This document shows, in pieces, positions 8,658 to 18,160 of a stretch of 52,597 nucleotides of DNA (within the stretch, counting starts at the first letter, position 1; every line of letters begins with the position of its first letter). The notes under the pieces were generated by a model. That model was not told the DNA's origin. It worked only from the letters and a program-made list of their open reading frames with translations, and searched no databases. Location of the stretch: positions 1 through 52,597 of the forward strand of contig JBBQAM010000029.1 in the NCBI GenBank assembly GCA_038316335.1. Reading direction: 5' to 3'. The position numbers were made by a program, and so were the translations under genes. This DNA comes from JALHST01 sp038316335. GTDB taxonomy: Bacteria; Bacteroidota; Bacteroidia; Flavobacteriales; Flavobacteriaceae.

Positions 8658-9761
8658 TTAGGCGGTACCTAACTGCCTCAGCATTTTTACGTGTGACCAG
8701 ATGGCCGAGGCAAAACTATTTTTAGTGGTATAGGGCATATCGAATTCTTTAGCAGTATGTACCACAATTTTCGATAGTTCCTTATAGTGTATGTGGCAAA
8801 CATTCGGTAATAGATGATGTTCTATTTGATAATTTAATCCGCCGATCAACCAAGAAAAAAAACCGCTCCGGGGTGAAAAGTTGCTGGTCGTGGCAAATTG
8901 ATGTGTATACCAATCTCCCGCAATAATTCCGTTTTCATCAGGCAATGGAAATTCGGAGCTAGGCAATATATGAGCGACTTGAAAAACAAGACTGATTAAC
9001 AGTCCGGTAACAAAATGCATCCCTAAAAAAGCCAAAAGTACGACCCACCAGGGCAGCGGTACTATGATCATGGGTAAAATAAGGGCATAGGAATAATAGA
9101 GAAGTTTCCATCCTACCATACTGATAAGCGCATTTTTGAATTCATTTTTTTTATCCAAAAAGCCCATGGCATGATATCTCTTTATTCGAACAAAGTCTTT
9201 TGTGGTAATCCATGATAGGGTGGCCATCCCATAGAAAAACCAGATATAGATGTGTTGAAATCGATGCAACCAATATTTTTTTGCATGCGGGGAGAACCTC
9301 AGGAAGAATGGAGCATTCAGGTCGTCATCGGCGTGTTCGATATTCGTAAAGGTGTGGTGCAGTTGGTTGTGCTGAATTCGCCAAACCGTTGAATTCGCCC
9401 CAATAAGATTAAAGGTGCAGCCCATGAGCCGGTTGATTTTTTGATTTTTCGAATACGAACCGTGAATAGCGTCATGCATAACGCCCATGCCGATTCCCGC
9501 CATACCTAGACCTGCAATAATATAAACCAAAAACAAGATTGGTGTGCTTGTAATGAGGCCGAGATTGATAAGGATCAATGGTCCGAAAAACAGCGTGAGC
9601 ATTAAAACCGTCTTGCCATACATGCTGTTATTGGCGGTCTTACAAATCGCCTTGGTCTTGAAGTGTAAATTGACGCGCTCTCTTAGGGTCTTTGAAAACT
9701 CCAAGCCTTTTGTCTTCGTGAATTTTGGAATAAGAAACTGTTCGTTTATTTCTTCTATCAT
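8658..9761 (-). CDS. Membrane fatty-acid (acyl-lipid/acyl-CoA) desaturase
   Basis: This 367-residue membrane protein has the three histidine boxes of the desaturase family: HDAIH at residues 96-100, HNQLHH at 131-136 and QIEHH at 312-316. Pairs of transmembrane segments lie around residues 51-90 and 215-262. The QxxHH third box places it with the linoleoyl-CoA/front-end-like group. It would introduce a double bond into membrane acyl chains using a di-iron centre. It lies 173 bp downstream of a CFA-synthase-like methyltransferase on the same strand, suggesting linked lipid modification. The position of the double bond cannot be told from sequence. Confidence 0.9.
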   Translation of the reverse strand: MIEEINEQFLIPKFTKTKGLEFSKTLRERVNLHFKTKAICKTANNSMYGKTVLMLTLFFGPLILINLGLITSTPILFLVYIIAGLGMAGIGMGVMHDAIHGSYSKNQKINRLMGCTFNLIGANSTVWRIQHNQLHHTFTNIEHADDDLNAPFFLRFSPHAKKYWLHRFQHIYIWFFYGMATLSWITTKDFVRIKRYHAMGFLDKKNEFKNALISMVGWKLLYYSYALILPMIIVPLPWWVVLLAFLGMHFVTGLLISLVFQVAHILPSSEFPLPDENGIIAGDWYTHQFATTSNFSPRSGFFSWLIGGLNYQIEHHLLPNVCHIHYKELSKIVVHTAKEFDMPYTTKNSFASAIWSHVKMLRQLGTA

Positions 9762-9934
9762 TGTTTCAGGGGATGAAATGCCTTAAGTCCCTACGATGCC
9801 AAGTCTATAACTGATAACTTAAAAATTGCATTAAAGGTTGAGTTAATACATCATAATTAGGGTATTATGTGATGATCTTGAAAATCAACAAAGCGAATCA
9901 TTACTAACTAACGGTAATGAATCACTATAATTGT

Positions 9935-10843
9935 TTACTTGATTTTCTCGAACACCAAACGGTAATGATCCATTACTTCATTTTCAAAGCATACTCGGTT
10001 CGGACTCACTTTAAAGATGGCCACGAGATGCCTGAATTCCTTGTTCGTTAAATAACTGGGTATTAAGGATATAAATAACCAATATTTTTTCAAATTGAAT
10101 TTCCTGAACTTTTTACGCCATTGTCCTATAGTTTCTATATAATCCAATCTTCCACTACTCTTAGAAATTAGTTTAAAATGGGGTTCGGCATTGCGGATGA
10201 CCATTTCGGGACCATAGGGCAGCCAGGAACCTGGGAATTGCTTAACCATTAGGGCCATAATGTAGGCAGTGGAGTCTTTTGGGGCGTTGATATCCAACTC
10301 TTCAAAGGGTATCATGTTCTTGCTAAAGGTCATGGTTTGCATGTAGAAACGACCTCCTACGGGCAACAGCTCGTTAAGGGTCTTAAAAAAATCGGTGTAA
10401 ACCTGCTCCTGCTTTCCTTCTTGCCAAGTCTCTACCGAACAAAAATGTTCTAACCCCCCAATGCAGCTAATTGCATCGAAGGTTCCAAAATCTTCGGGTT
10501 TAACAGTTCGACAATCTTTTACTAGGACATTGAAGCCATTTTTTTGGGAAGCTTCGGCCTGCCCTTGGGAAAGGGTCAACCCAAGACCCGTAGCGCCTCT
10601 TTCTTTTACGATATACCTCAGAAAAGGTGCCCATCCGCAGGCCATGTCAAGTACTTTGCTATCTTTTTCAATGTTCAAGCTGTCGGCAATGAACTTGTGC
10701 TTTGCCTTTTGGGCTTCCTCAAGGGTCATCGAAAAATCACCATCATATTTGGCACCACTATAATCGCCGGTTTCACCCATACTAAGGCGAAAGATCTCAT
10801 CGATTGTGGTGTATGTGAAGTCTAAATCATTTTTATCTGCCAT
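9935..10843 (-). CDS. Cyclopropane-fatty-acid-synthase-like SAM methyltransferase
   Basis: This 302-residue protein has a class I SAM-binding motif, KVLDMACGWAPFLRYI, at about residues 63-78. It also has GLGLTLSQGQ and ISCIGGLEHF, which correspond to the GVTLS and EH signatures of CFA-type methyltransferases. Such enzymes transfer a methyl or methylene group to unsaturated acyl chains of phospholipids. It is shorter than classical CFA synthase (about 380 residues) because it starts close to the SAM domain, more like mycolic-acid-type members. The neighbouring desaturase could supply the unsaturated substrate; that pairing is inference. Confidence 0.78.
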   Translation of the reverse strand: MADKNDLDFTYTTIDEIFRLSMGETGDYSGAKYDGDFSMTLEEAQKAKHKFIADSLNIEKDSKVLDMACGWAPFLRYIVKERGATGLGLTLSQGQAEASQKNGFNVLVKDCRTVKPEDFGTFDAISCIGGLEHFCSVETWQEGKQEQVYTDFFKTLNELLPVGGRFYMQTMTFSKNMIPFEELDINAPKDSTAYIMALMVKQFPGSWLPYGPEMVIRNAEPHFKLISKSSGRLDYIETIGQWRKKFRKFNLKKYWLFISLIPSYLTNKEFRHLVAIFKVSPNRVCFENEVMDHYRLVFEKIK

Positions 10844-11240
10844 AAAAAATACCGATTTCGAACCTGTCTATTAAGTCTTATGGCATTTCCTGAGTGGCTT
10901 CGAAATGTAAATATACAGGGCGAGAGGACAAAGGCAAGTACCCGTGGCGTAATACGAGAAGCTTATAATTTTTAAAGTTACGCCGATTTATTGGAACCAC
11001 CTATTTCCTTAGTAAATAAGGTTGTGTTAAGATTCACAGATCATCAATTTTAGTTAGCTTTATTTCTAGAAACCAATTAATTATAGTGGAGTGTCCTAAA
11101 GCCGTACATGGTCTGAATTGCAAGTTTATATAAGGAATATCGAACGCTTAGGCGACTTCAATTCGAATATTCTTAAAAAACTAACTTAGGGCAGGGAGGG
11201 GATCCCGTTCGTGGGACGTTATAAATTCGGTAGTTTCCAA
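10844..11240. other. Intergenic region without a supported gene
   Basis: About 400 bp separate the methyltransferase start from the end of the DUF6090 gene. I found no coding frame, RNA gene or strong hairpin. It should contain the promoter for the methyltransferase gene. Confidence 0.5.
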
Positions 11241-12056
11241 TCATCTATGACGTTGTTCGATTTTACCCCTTACCCTTTTCAACATGGCCTGTCTGGACAC
11301 TATTTTACCGATGGCGTTATAGGTTCTTCCCATATCGCCAATGATATAATTTTCCAACATCGGAGTCCTTAAAATCCGTTCATAATCATACGCAATAGTG
11401 CGATTGTCCTGAATTGAAGCGACCTTTTCATAAAACGCTTGTACGTCTTCTTCATTTATTACCAAACTCCCCGTAGATGCGGTCATATAGCCTTCCGGCA
11501 AGGTGTACATCAAGGGTTCAAACTGGCTTTCCACGAATCTCGTTATTGAACTAAATACATTTTCGATGATAACAAAGTCTGCATAATATTGGGAAAGATC
11601 CTTTAAGAGTTCTTTGTCTTCAAAATTATTTAGTTCGCCCATCGACTTGGCCGACTCGAAGGTCGTTACATAATTTGTCGGATTTACCGAATAATATATG
11701 GGTTCAACATACGCTCCGAATTTTTCAATGCCCATCTTTCTATTGGGATTTCTAACATAGGTTAACAAGGTGTCTAAATAATCGATCCGCTTGGTGTGGA
11801 ATTTGCTGTAGTACGTAAGCTTTTCTTCATCCTTTTTCAGATCTATGAGCACATTTTCAAAAAAGTGCTGCTCTACACGTTTTGCCTTTTGCGCATCATT
11901 CCAGTTATTAATCTGTAATGCAATTAGAATTCCAATTACCACTAGGACTATTTCGCCAATGGCGTATTTGAGGTACTTGCCTGCGGCAAAGGCGGGCTTG
12001 GTCGTTTTGTTTTTATCTACAAGGTCGTATCGCATTTTCCGAAGGAGTTTTATCAT
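11241..12056 (-). CDS. DUF6090-type membrane protein
   Basis: This 271-residue protein has the hallmark N-terminal block of a flavobacterial family: a short basic start (MIKLLRKMRYDL), then KYLKYAIGEIVLVVIGI and LIALQINNWND, forming one transmembrane helix near residues 30-50. The rest is a helical, charged region presumably outside the cytoplasmic membrane. Its biochemical role is unknown to me. It differs from the other copies here by an insertion (NKTTKPAFAAG) before the conserved block. Related copies lie at 18845-19096 (truncated) and in tandem at 30743-32238. The TfoX-like gene begins 359 bp upstream on the same strand. Confidence 0.8.
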   Translation of the reverse strand: MIKLLRKMRYDLVDKNKTTKPAFAAGKYLKYAIGEIVLVVIGILIALQINNWNDAQKAKRVEQHFFENVLIDLKKDEEKLTYYSKFHTKRIDYLDTLLTYVRNPNRKMGIEKFGAYVEPIYYSVNPTNYVTTFESAKSMGELNNFEDKELLKDLSQYYADFVIIENVFSSITRFVESQFEPLMYTLPEGYMTASTGSLVINEEDVQAFYEKVASIQDNRTIAYDYERILRTPMLENYIIGDMGRTYNAIGKIVSRQAMLKRVRGKIEQRHR

Positions 12057-12088
12057 AATTCACATTTTAGTGCCTAGGTTCAGAAAAT

Positions 12089-12415
12089 TTAAGTCTTGGT
12101 CAGTTTTTTATTGAATTGCAAAGCAAGGCCGATCCAGTGTTCGAAGTCTTTTTCATGTGTTAGATTTTCTTCGTTGATGTAGAGGTAGCCCTTATATTCA
12201 CGACCGCCCATTCTAACGGTCGAGCACCCATTTCTTTGAACTTCCTGTTCGTGAAGTTGAGGGTCGATTCTGCACATCATTCGCGCTGCGCCGGCAGTTA
12301 GGCATATTTTATGATTGATCAAGAAGGCAAGGCTTCCGAACATTTTTTTCTCTTCGACCTGGTAATGCACAAGGGCTTTTCGTATTCTTTCGGCCAAGGC
12401 TTCACTGTACGCCAT
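12089..12415 (-). CDS. TfoX/Sxy N-terminal domain protein
   Basis: This 108-residue protein matches the TfoX N-terminal domain pattern: an N-terminal helix, then KKMFGSLAFLINHKICL with the conserved MFG, a later MCRIDP strand, and RMGGREYKGYLYI. Full TfoX/Sxy proteins regulate competence genes in gammaproteobacteria, but stand-alone N-terminal domains are widespread with unproven roles. The length is normal for the stand-alone form. It ends 32 bp upstream of the DUF6090 gene on the same strand. A competence role here would be speculation. Confidence 0.82.
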   Translation of the reverse strand: MAYSEALAERIRKALVHYQVEEKKMFGSLAFLINHKICLTAGAARMMCRIDPQLHEQEVQRNGCSTVRMGGREYKGYLYINEENLTHEKDFEHWIGLALQFNKKLTKT

Positions 12416-12635
12416 TTATTATCATGGTTTTTATTTCGATGTATTTTTGTCGAATGTAAGTGTATCCGGGTTAATAATCAAGCCCATTTGATGGCTACTA
12501 ATGCTGATTATGTTGTAAAATTAGTTCGGATAATTTTTTGTTACGTAAGATTCGATGAATCAACTCAAAGTGATTCGCTTAATTGATGAGAACCAACAGA
12601 ATCGATAAACGCGTCTTGAATCTATTATAAAAGAA

Positions 12636-12665
12636 CAAAGTCCCGTAGTTTTCTACGGGACTTTG
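12636..12665 (-). terminator. Rho-independent terminator of the PepSY-like gene
   Basis: A perfect 13-bp stem (12636-12648 pairs with 12653-12665) with a TTTT loop lies 44 bases past the stop of the 12709-13023 gene. On the minus strand it is followed by a T-rich run (TTCTTTTATAATAG). Confidence 0.85.
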
Positions 12666-12708
12666 ACAAACTTAAATTGATAATTAAACTGAATATGAAG
12701 TTTTACAA

Positions 12709-13023
12709 TTACATATCAATCCAGTTACCTTCTGCATCGGCATACAATTCGGCCGAGGAACCATCTTTTAAGGCAACTTCCAATTTATATTGTGATTCTT
12801 CGTTCATATAGGCCTTTGAAATCGTGGCATTTGGATAATCTTTTGCCAAGGCATCGGACACTGCTTGAGGAATCTTATCGGCAGCAATTTCGTTAAAACC
12901 GTCCTGTGTAGCGACTGTTTCCGTTGTCGGGTCTTGAACTGTAGTTTCTCCTTCTTGAGCGAAAGCCGTCATTGTTCCGAGTGCCAAAGCTGCTACTAAA
13001 AATAAATTGTTTTTTGTTTTCAT
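12709..13023 (-). CDS. Small secreted PepSY-like protein
   Basis: This 104-residue protein has a clear signal peptide (MKTKNNLFLVAALALGTMTAFAQ). An acidic, Thr-rich linker follows, then one PepSY-like fold: a helix (IPQAVSDALAKDYPNATI) followed by strands ending in AELYADAEGNWIDM. PepSY-like domains in Bacteroidota are found in small periplasmic or secreted proteins of unclear function, sometimes as protease inhibitors or calcium binders. It is monocistronic: a strong terminator lies just downstream, and a 520-bp gap lies upstream. Confidence 0.75.
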   Translation of the reverse strand: MKTKNNLFLVAALALGTMTAFAQEGETTVQDPTTETVATQDGFNEIAADKIPQAVSDALAKDYPNATISKAYMNEESQYKLEVALKDGSSAELYADAEGNWIDM

Positions 13024-13543
13024 TACTATGTATTTAAATTAATAATTCATCTATTCTCTAATAATTTATAGGTAAAAAATGATGCCAAAATCAAAATGTC
13101 TCCATAAATTGCCCTAAGCTATTGATATTAAATATATTATGAATTTTTATGAAAGGTTTAACAGCTGTGGAAAAGTGTGTAGAAGCTGTTTGAAGTGTGT
13201 AATTATTACACGTCCGAACAGCTAATATTATGTTGAAATTCGTAACTAAAAGAGTGTTGGCTTTATTTGCTTCGGTGTTTTTTGATTCAATCGCTTTTTG
13301 ATTGTCTAACGGTTAGGTCCTCAATTTCCAAGGTCAGTTTGTTCCTAGAAGCTTACCCCTAAGTTGGTTTAATGATGTGAGTGCTTGATCTAAACTGGTT
13401 CGCTGTTTGGTGTGGGGCGAAGAGCTATTGGTACCGACTTTATCTTTCGTTCAAAATTTATAGACAGCTTCCATAACGTTACATATCGAATCAGCAAATT
13501 TTACCTTTTTCTTGCACACTGTTCATGACCGCCCGTGTTATAC
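13024..13543. other. Intergenic region with a palindrome
   Basis: No gene is supported in these 520 bases. It should hold the promoter of the PepSY-like gene. A perfect 15-base palindrome, GTGTAATTATTACAC, lies at 13197-13211, and the element AGTGTGTA occurs twice just upstream and into it. Confidence 0.5.
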
Positions 13544-15064
13544 TTATTCAAATACCCTTGTTCTAAATTCCTTCCGCAATTGTTCGAAATTTAGTTTAGG
13601 TTCTTTGCAGATGTATATGGTCTGCCACAGATCTTTTTCAAAATTGGCATACGGATTATATATACGTTTCACGGCAAGTACTGATTTAAAGAAGGTCTGA
13701 AAAAAATCTATTTCGGCCTCTCCATTTGTAAAGGCGATTACCGTTTTTGGCAATTTACCATTTTTGGGGGTCCATAAGTAGAAACTCCCATGGTAAGAAA
13801 TCGCCTTGGGTACGTTGTAATTTGGCCTAAAAAGATTTACGCCACCCGCTTGGCTGTAATGTTTCCCCCAAATCAAACAATCCTCTCTTTCGTTAGTTGG
13901 CAGGCTATCATAGACCGATTTAAGTCCGACCATTGTTTTTTCCCATTTAGATTTCGAGTAATATTCTTGATATTCTATTTGGTAACGACCGTCCTTTTTA
14001 GGGATTCCTGCGAATTTAATAAAGGTATCCAAGGGTAGGATTGCCAACCCGAACGGAATTAAAACGACCCCTGACAACACGAGAACTGCAGTAACGGGAT
14101 ATAAAATCCATTGACGTTTCAAACGTATTTTTTGTTCAAACCAAATGCCCCCGAAAATAATCAAGGTAATAACGGCAGGATAAAAATAGTAGGCCTTACT
14201 TTTACTTAAAGCCAAAAGCACTATCGAAATGACGATGGTAAGGGCAATCGGTTGATAAATCGGATTGTTCTTTGTTCTAGAGACATAGATCAGCCCTCCG
14301 ACCCAAAAGATCAAGGTCAAGGGATTCAAGGATATAATTAAACCCTTCAGCACTCCCAAAATCGTCAATTGGTCCAATTGGGTTTCATAGAGCCGCGAGA
14401 ACATATCGAACACAGGAAACCCATGTTTGATTTGCCATATAATATTTGGGGCGGTCAGGAGTAGGAATATGAGTACATATTTGAAGTTATCTTTTTGAAG
14501 AACTGCTTTTCGTGTTTTTTCAAAAACAAGTAACCCCGTGAATCCGGCAATAAAGAAAAGTATGTCATATTTGGTCAGAAATCCGAATGATAGGAAGATT
14601 GTTAGGTACCACAAATTTTTTGCGTGTTGGGTTTTAAGGTATCGTACCAATTGATAAAATGAAAAAAGCCAGAAAAATTGAGCAAACACCACCGGTTGGA
14701 ACAATTGCTGACCCCGTCCGAAGGCAGGTGCGGTCAAAATGCACAGCAGTACTATAAAAATAGCTTTTGACCTACCACCTAACTCAAATGTTATCAAAGC
14801 GATCACAATTAAAATCAATAATGAGGCGAGGTGCGAGAAGATGTGATGCACGAATACCGATTGCGATTGAAATTGATTTTGTATAAAGGCAAGCCAACCG
14901 ATTACTGGCGGAAATTCCATATATCCGAAGCTTGGGTGATTTCCTGTCGCAATATGCAATAATTCGTCGCCTTGAAAGCCTGAATTTGAGTCTGCAGTAA
15001 GGTGTAGCGATAGTTTTACAACACAAAAAAAGGCAATGATCAGGATGATTTTTCTACTTGGCAT
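13544..15064 (-). CDS. GT39/ArnT-like membrane glycosyltransferase
   Basis: This 506-residue protein has roughly ten hydrophobic segments and the start of the dolichyl-phosphate-mannose/ArnT-type family. After the first helix comes a loop with acidic residues (GFQGDELLHIATG, near residues 29-41), then FPPVIGWLA, then a series of transmembrane helices, and a C-terminal soluble region of about 150 residues. Such enzymes use polyprenyl-phosphate sugars to glycosylate proteins or lipids on the outer face of the inner membrane. The donor and acceptor are unknown. It stands alone between two long gaps. Confidence 0.83.
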   Translation of the reverse strand: MPSRKIILIIAFFCVVKLSLHLTADSNSGFQGDELLHIATGNHPSFGYMEFPPVIGWLAFIQNQFQSQSVFVHHIFSHLASLLILIVIALITFELGGRSKAIFIVLLCILTAPAFGRGQQLFQPVVFAQFFWLFSFYQLVRYLKTQHAKNLWYLTIFLSFGFLTKYDILFFIAGFTGLLVFEKTRKAVLQKDNFKYVLIFLLLTAPNIIWQIKHGFPVFDMFSRLYETQLDQLTILGVLKGLIISLNPLTLIFWVGGLIYVSRTKNNPIYQPIALTIVISIVLLALSKSKAYYFYPAVITLIIFGGIWFEQKIRLKRQWILYPVTAVLVLSGVVLIPFGLAILPLDTFIKFAGIPKKDGRYQIEYQEYYSKSKWEKTMVGLKSVYDSLPTNEREDCLIWGKHYSQAGGVNLFRPNYNVPKAISYHGSFYLWTPKNGKLPKTVIAFTNGEAEIDFFQTFFKSVLAVKRIYNPYANFEKDLWQTIYICKEPKLNFEQLRKEFRTRVFE

Positions 15065-15387
15065 ATTGGTTGGTCAAATGGCTATTAAATGTGTGGACCA
15101 GCCTAAAATTGCGTACTGGCAGGGTAAATTTCAGCTATTATTCGGAGTATTTCCGGTTTTTAATTGTTTTGTTTCAAGGGTACAATCTTTCCAATTGATT
15201 TTTTTTTAAGTAATGTTTTGGGCCCCTTTGCGCACCTTTTGATACCTTGGTCATGGCAATGGCACAAACCATTGGATGACTTGGCATAATTATCGCACTC
15301 ACGACTCGGAACACTGGTATCGCTGCAATTTTTCATGGTATTGAGTACGATTCAATGCAGTAAGACCAAGATAGGGAGCATCAAAAT
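15065..15387. other. Intergenic region without a supported gene
   Basis: These 323 bases lie between two minus-strand membrane protein genes. I see no coding frame, RNA gene or strong hairpin in them. Confidence 0.5.
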
Positions 15388-16107
15388 TTATAAGTTAAAA
15401 AACCAAACACAAAAAGACTTCCAAAATTCATACTTATAAAAGTTCATTACGGCATAATGATAGCCTAGATGTATAAGAAGCGCAATGGGAAAAATCGTAA
15501 ACCGCCGATGCGACCTCCAGTCCCAGAAACAAAGCAGCACCAAAATGATATCTGCCAAGGTTAAGCCGACTACCTGAACGATCGGCCCGCCGACTGATGG
15601 AAATAGCGGTAATAACGACGGGAAATAGAACATGATGATCCGGTCGATAATAGCCGTAAATAGTGCAAATATCGTACAGATCATAAATCGGGCATGAATT
15701 GCTGGTTTGTTTTTAAAGTAAATGGCCAGCCCATAATAAATAAGAAAAACGAATAGGGCGATTAAGACGGAAGCCGTAAATAAATAATCACGATCCCCAA
15801 GGGTTACTGACTGATCTAATCGAAACTTATACAGGTCGACCGTAGTAAAGGCGATCATCGGGACCAGGATATAGGAAGTCCTGCCGAGTTGCCGATGCAG
15901 CCTATATTTTTTTGCCTTGATAAGATATGCTTGTCCAACCAATAAACTGCACCACAGGATCATGACGGTGCCGTGCAAGTGCATGCGGTAATTTTCTTGG
16001 TCGAAGAGATGTGTAAAATAGGTAAGCCAAAAGCCGATCAACATTAAAATAAAAAACCCGGTCAGATACAAATAACTCTTTTGATATAAAGCGCGTTCTA
16101 ACTTCAT
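15388..16107 (-). CDS. Uncharacterised multi-pass membrane protein
   Basis: I do not recognise a named family with certainty. From the ATG at 16107 it has 239 residues and about seven transmembrane helices. Histidines sit near helix ends (NYRMHLHGTVMILW, RLHRQLGRTSY, IHARFM), a pattern also seen in haem- or metal-binding membrane proteins such as DUF2306-like ones. A TTG at 16128 would add seven residues, but the ATG gives a more usual start (MKLERALYQKS). It stands alone, with long gaps on both sides. No function is proposed. Confidence 0.7.
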   Translation of the reverse strand: MKLERALYQKSYLYLTGFFILMLIGFWLTYFTHLFDQENYRMHLHGTVMILWCSLLVGQAYLIKAKKYRLHRQLGRTSYILVPMIAFTTVDLYKFRLDQSVTLGDRDYLFTASVLIALFVFLIYYGLAIYFKNKPAIHARFMICTIFALFTAIIDRIIMFYFPSLLPLFPSVGGPIVQVVGLTLADIILVLLCFWDWRSHRRFTIFPIALLIHLGYHYAVMNFYKYEFWKSFCVWFFNL

Positions 16108-16626
16108 TTCTAGGTAGGTGGTTGACAAAATTTAAGTGAAATGTTCCTGACCTGTGTATTAAATTTAGCGTCTAATTTCTTTTGCCATTTATTTTGTTAG
16201 ACCAAGATAAGCTAAAAGTACATTTCTTTGAAAGACCTTCTAAATTCTTTAAGTTCCCAGATATCTTTTTAATAGTAACTATAGCGATATTGCTATGTAT
16301 ATCCCTATTATGTAAGTCATTTTTTTAGACGCTGTTGACTATACGATCAAATTATAATTGAAATAAGCTAAATAATCTCAGATTCGTCACGTACTTTTTC
16401 GGTCTAAAATTTAATCAGTCTTGGTTAAATTGGGAATGAGGTGCTTGAGCCCTCAGTGTTTTAAGTATTCGTATGTACGCTGAATTCATTTGTTTTTGTG
16501 ATAATACTATTTTCAAAAAATCGATTCGGGGCTCGACTTTTCATACTTCAATTGTCACTCATGATTAATCGAAATGGCAATTACATACCCCTAGATTGCC
16601 TTGTTACTGCACGTAAGCTATAAACA
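16108..16626. other. Divergent intergenic region, A+T-rich
   Basis: About 520 bases separate the membrane protein gene (minus) from the YihY gene (plus), so promoters for both should lie here. No coding frame or clear hairpin was seen. Confidence 0.45.
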
Positions 16627-17535
16627 ATGGAGGACCAAAAAAATGATGACAAATTCAAACTCCAACATCTCCCATCATTGTTGGTAGATACTTTCAATGC
16701 ATGGGATGCCAACAATCCTTGGCGACTTAGTGCCGTGGTGTCGTATTATGCCGTACTCTCATTACCAGGATTGCTCGTAATCATCATTAACTTGGTAGGT
16801 GCGGTTTGGGGCGTAGAAATAGTCCAGGGACATTTGACCCATGAAATATCTGGCGCTTTAGGGAGGGATGCGGCTGATACCATTCAAACCATGATAACGG
16901 AAACCCAGAACGTTGACAAAAATAACATCGCCACCATTTTGGGAATTATGACCTTGATATTCGGGGCAACTGGTGTTTTTTACCAATTGCAGATTTCACT
17001 TAACCAGATATGGGAGATACGTCAAGATCCAAAAACCAGATGGATAAAGTTACTATTTGATCGCCTCAGAAGCTTTGCCTTTATTCTGGTCATTGGCTTT
17101 TTAATGTTAGTCAGCTTTTTAGTCACAACAGCCATTTCGGCACTAACCGATTATATACGAAGTGTTTTACCCGATTTTATTATCTATGTTGCCTATCTCC
17201 TTGATTGGCTGCTTTCGGTCGGAATAATTACCGTGCTCTTCGCCCTCATGTTCAAATACCTTCCAGATGCTAAAATACGCTGGAAAACAGTATGGATCGG
17301 GGCTTTTATTACCTCGGCACTTTTTGTTTTAGGAAAATTCCTGCTTGGCTATTATTTAGGGGAATCAGATCCAGGTTCTACCTATGGTGCGGCAGGAACG
17401 CTGGTACTCATTTTACTATGGGTTTCGTATTCATGCCTTATCCTGTTTTTTGGTGCCGAATTTACATGGGTATTCGCCAAGCGTTATGGTTTGGAAATTC
17501 GTCCCAATGCATATGCCATCGATACCGAAAAATGA
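16627..17535 (+). CDS. YihY/virulence factor BrkB family membrane protein
   Basis: This 302-residue protein has the six-helix YihY/UPF0761 layout. It opens with DTFNAWDANNPWRLSAVVSYYAVLSLPG, then GIMTLIFGATGVFYQLQISLNQIW near residues 105-128, and ends with GAAGTLVLILLWVSYSCLILFFGAEFTW. The family is named after BrkB but includes many uncharacterised envelope proteins; once described as RNase BN, that assignment has been withdrawn. The gene is alone on its strand and convergent with the cupin-PaiB pair. Function unknown beyond membrane location. Confidence 0.88.
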   Translation: MEDQKNDDKFKLQHLPSLLVDTFNAWDANNPWRLSAVVSYYAVLSLPGLLVIIINLVGAVWGVEIVQGHLTHEISGALGRDAADTIQTMITETQNVDKNNIATILGIMTLIFGATGVFYQLQISLNQIWEIRQDPKTRWIKLLFDRLRSFAFILVIGFLMLVSFLVTTAISALTDYIRSVLPDFIIYVAYLLDWLLSVGIITVLFALMFKYLPDAKIRWKTVWIGAFITSALFVLGKFLLGYYLGESDPGSTYGAAGTLVLILLWVSYSCLILFFGAEFTWVFAKRYGLEIRPNAYAIDTEK

Positions 17536-17782
17536 GGCTTGGGCAGTAGGTACGACATTAAATTGGTGAGGTATTTTGTCGTCAATAACGAAGCCTTGAG
17601 GGCATTCAACTAAATAAACCTTCACTAGCTGCCGAGGCGATAAACTTTTAGCCAAGACCTTAAGCTACAGCCCGTGATGGTTATCGAATTAATTTAACGC
17701 CGTTATCGATTTATTGAGTAAAGATAAAGCTGGTAACCTATGATTTGATATGCGTACTATACGACGTCGCAACGTATCAAAA

Positions 17783-18142
17783 CTATATTTTCTCTACCGT
17801 GTATTTTGTCAAATCGCTTTTTACATCCCCCGTATTGAGCGTTGTTTCGGGTTCAAACAACAGAACCGAAACTTCCTCCAAGGCAACTGGCCGGTGTTCA
17901 ACGCCCCTTGGAACAATTAAAAATTCATTTTCTTTTAGCAAAACAGTATTATCCCTGAATTCCATTGTAAACTGCCCACGAACGACTAAAAACAGTTCGT
18001 CTTCGTTGTCATGCTTATGCCATACGAATGCTCCCTTGAATTTCACTAATTTAACCTGCTGACCGTTGAGTTCGCCAACAATTTTAGGCGACCAATGCGC
18101 TGAAAACAGGGCTAATTTTTGAATGATATTTACTTTGTCCAT
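17783..18142 (-). CDS. Small single-domain cupin protein
   Basis: This 119-residue cytoplasmic protein is one cupin barrel. The first motif, FVWHKHDNEDELFLVVRGQF (residues 39-58), has His, His and Glu ligands; the second motif, FLIVPRGVEHRPVA, gives the last His. It has no signal peptide. It lies 18 bp downstream of the PaiB-like gene on the same strand, so the two are probably one transcript. The substrate is unknown; such small cupins may be sugar- or acid-binding enzymes. Confidence 0.85.
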   Translation of the reverse strand: MDKVNIIQKLALFSAHWSPKIVGELNGQQVKLVKFKGAFVWHKHDNEDELFLVVRGQFTMEFRDNTVLLKENEFLIVPRGVEHRPVALEEVSVLLFEPETTLNTGDVKSDLTKYTVEKI

Positions 18143-18160
18143 AGTCTTGATTCATCGGTT

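Noticed and set aside
17431..17655. A 74-codon minus-strand frame at the end of the YihY gene.
   Set aside because: It overlaps the YihY coding sequence, shows no family features and has no upstream signals.
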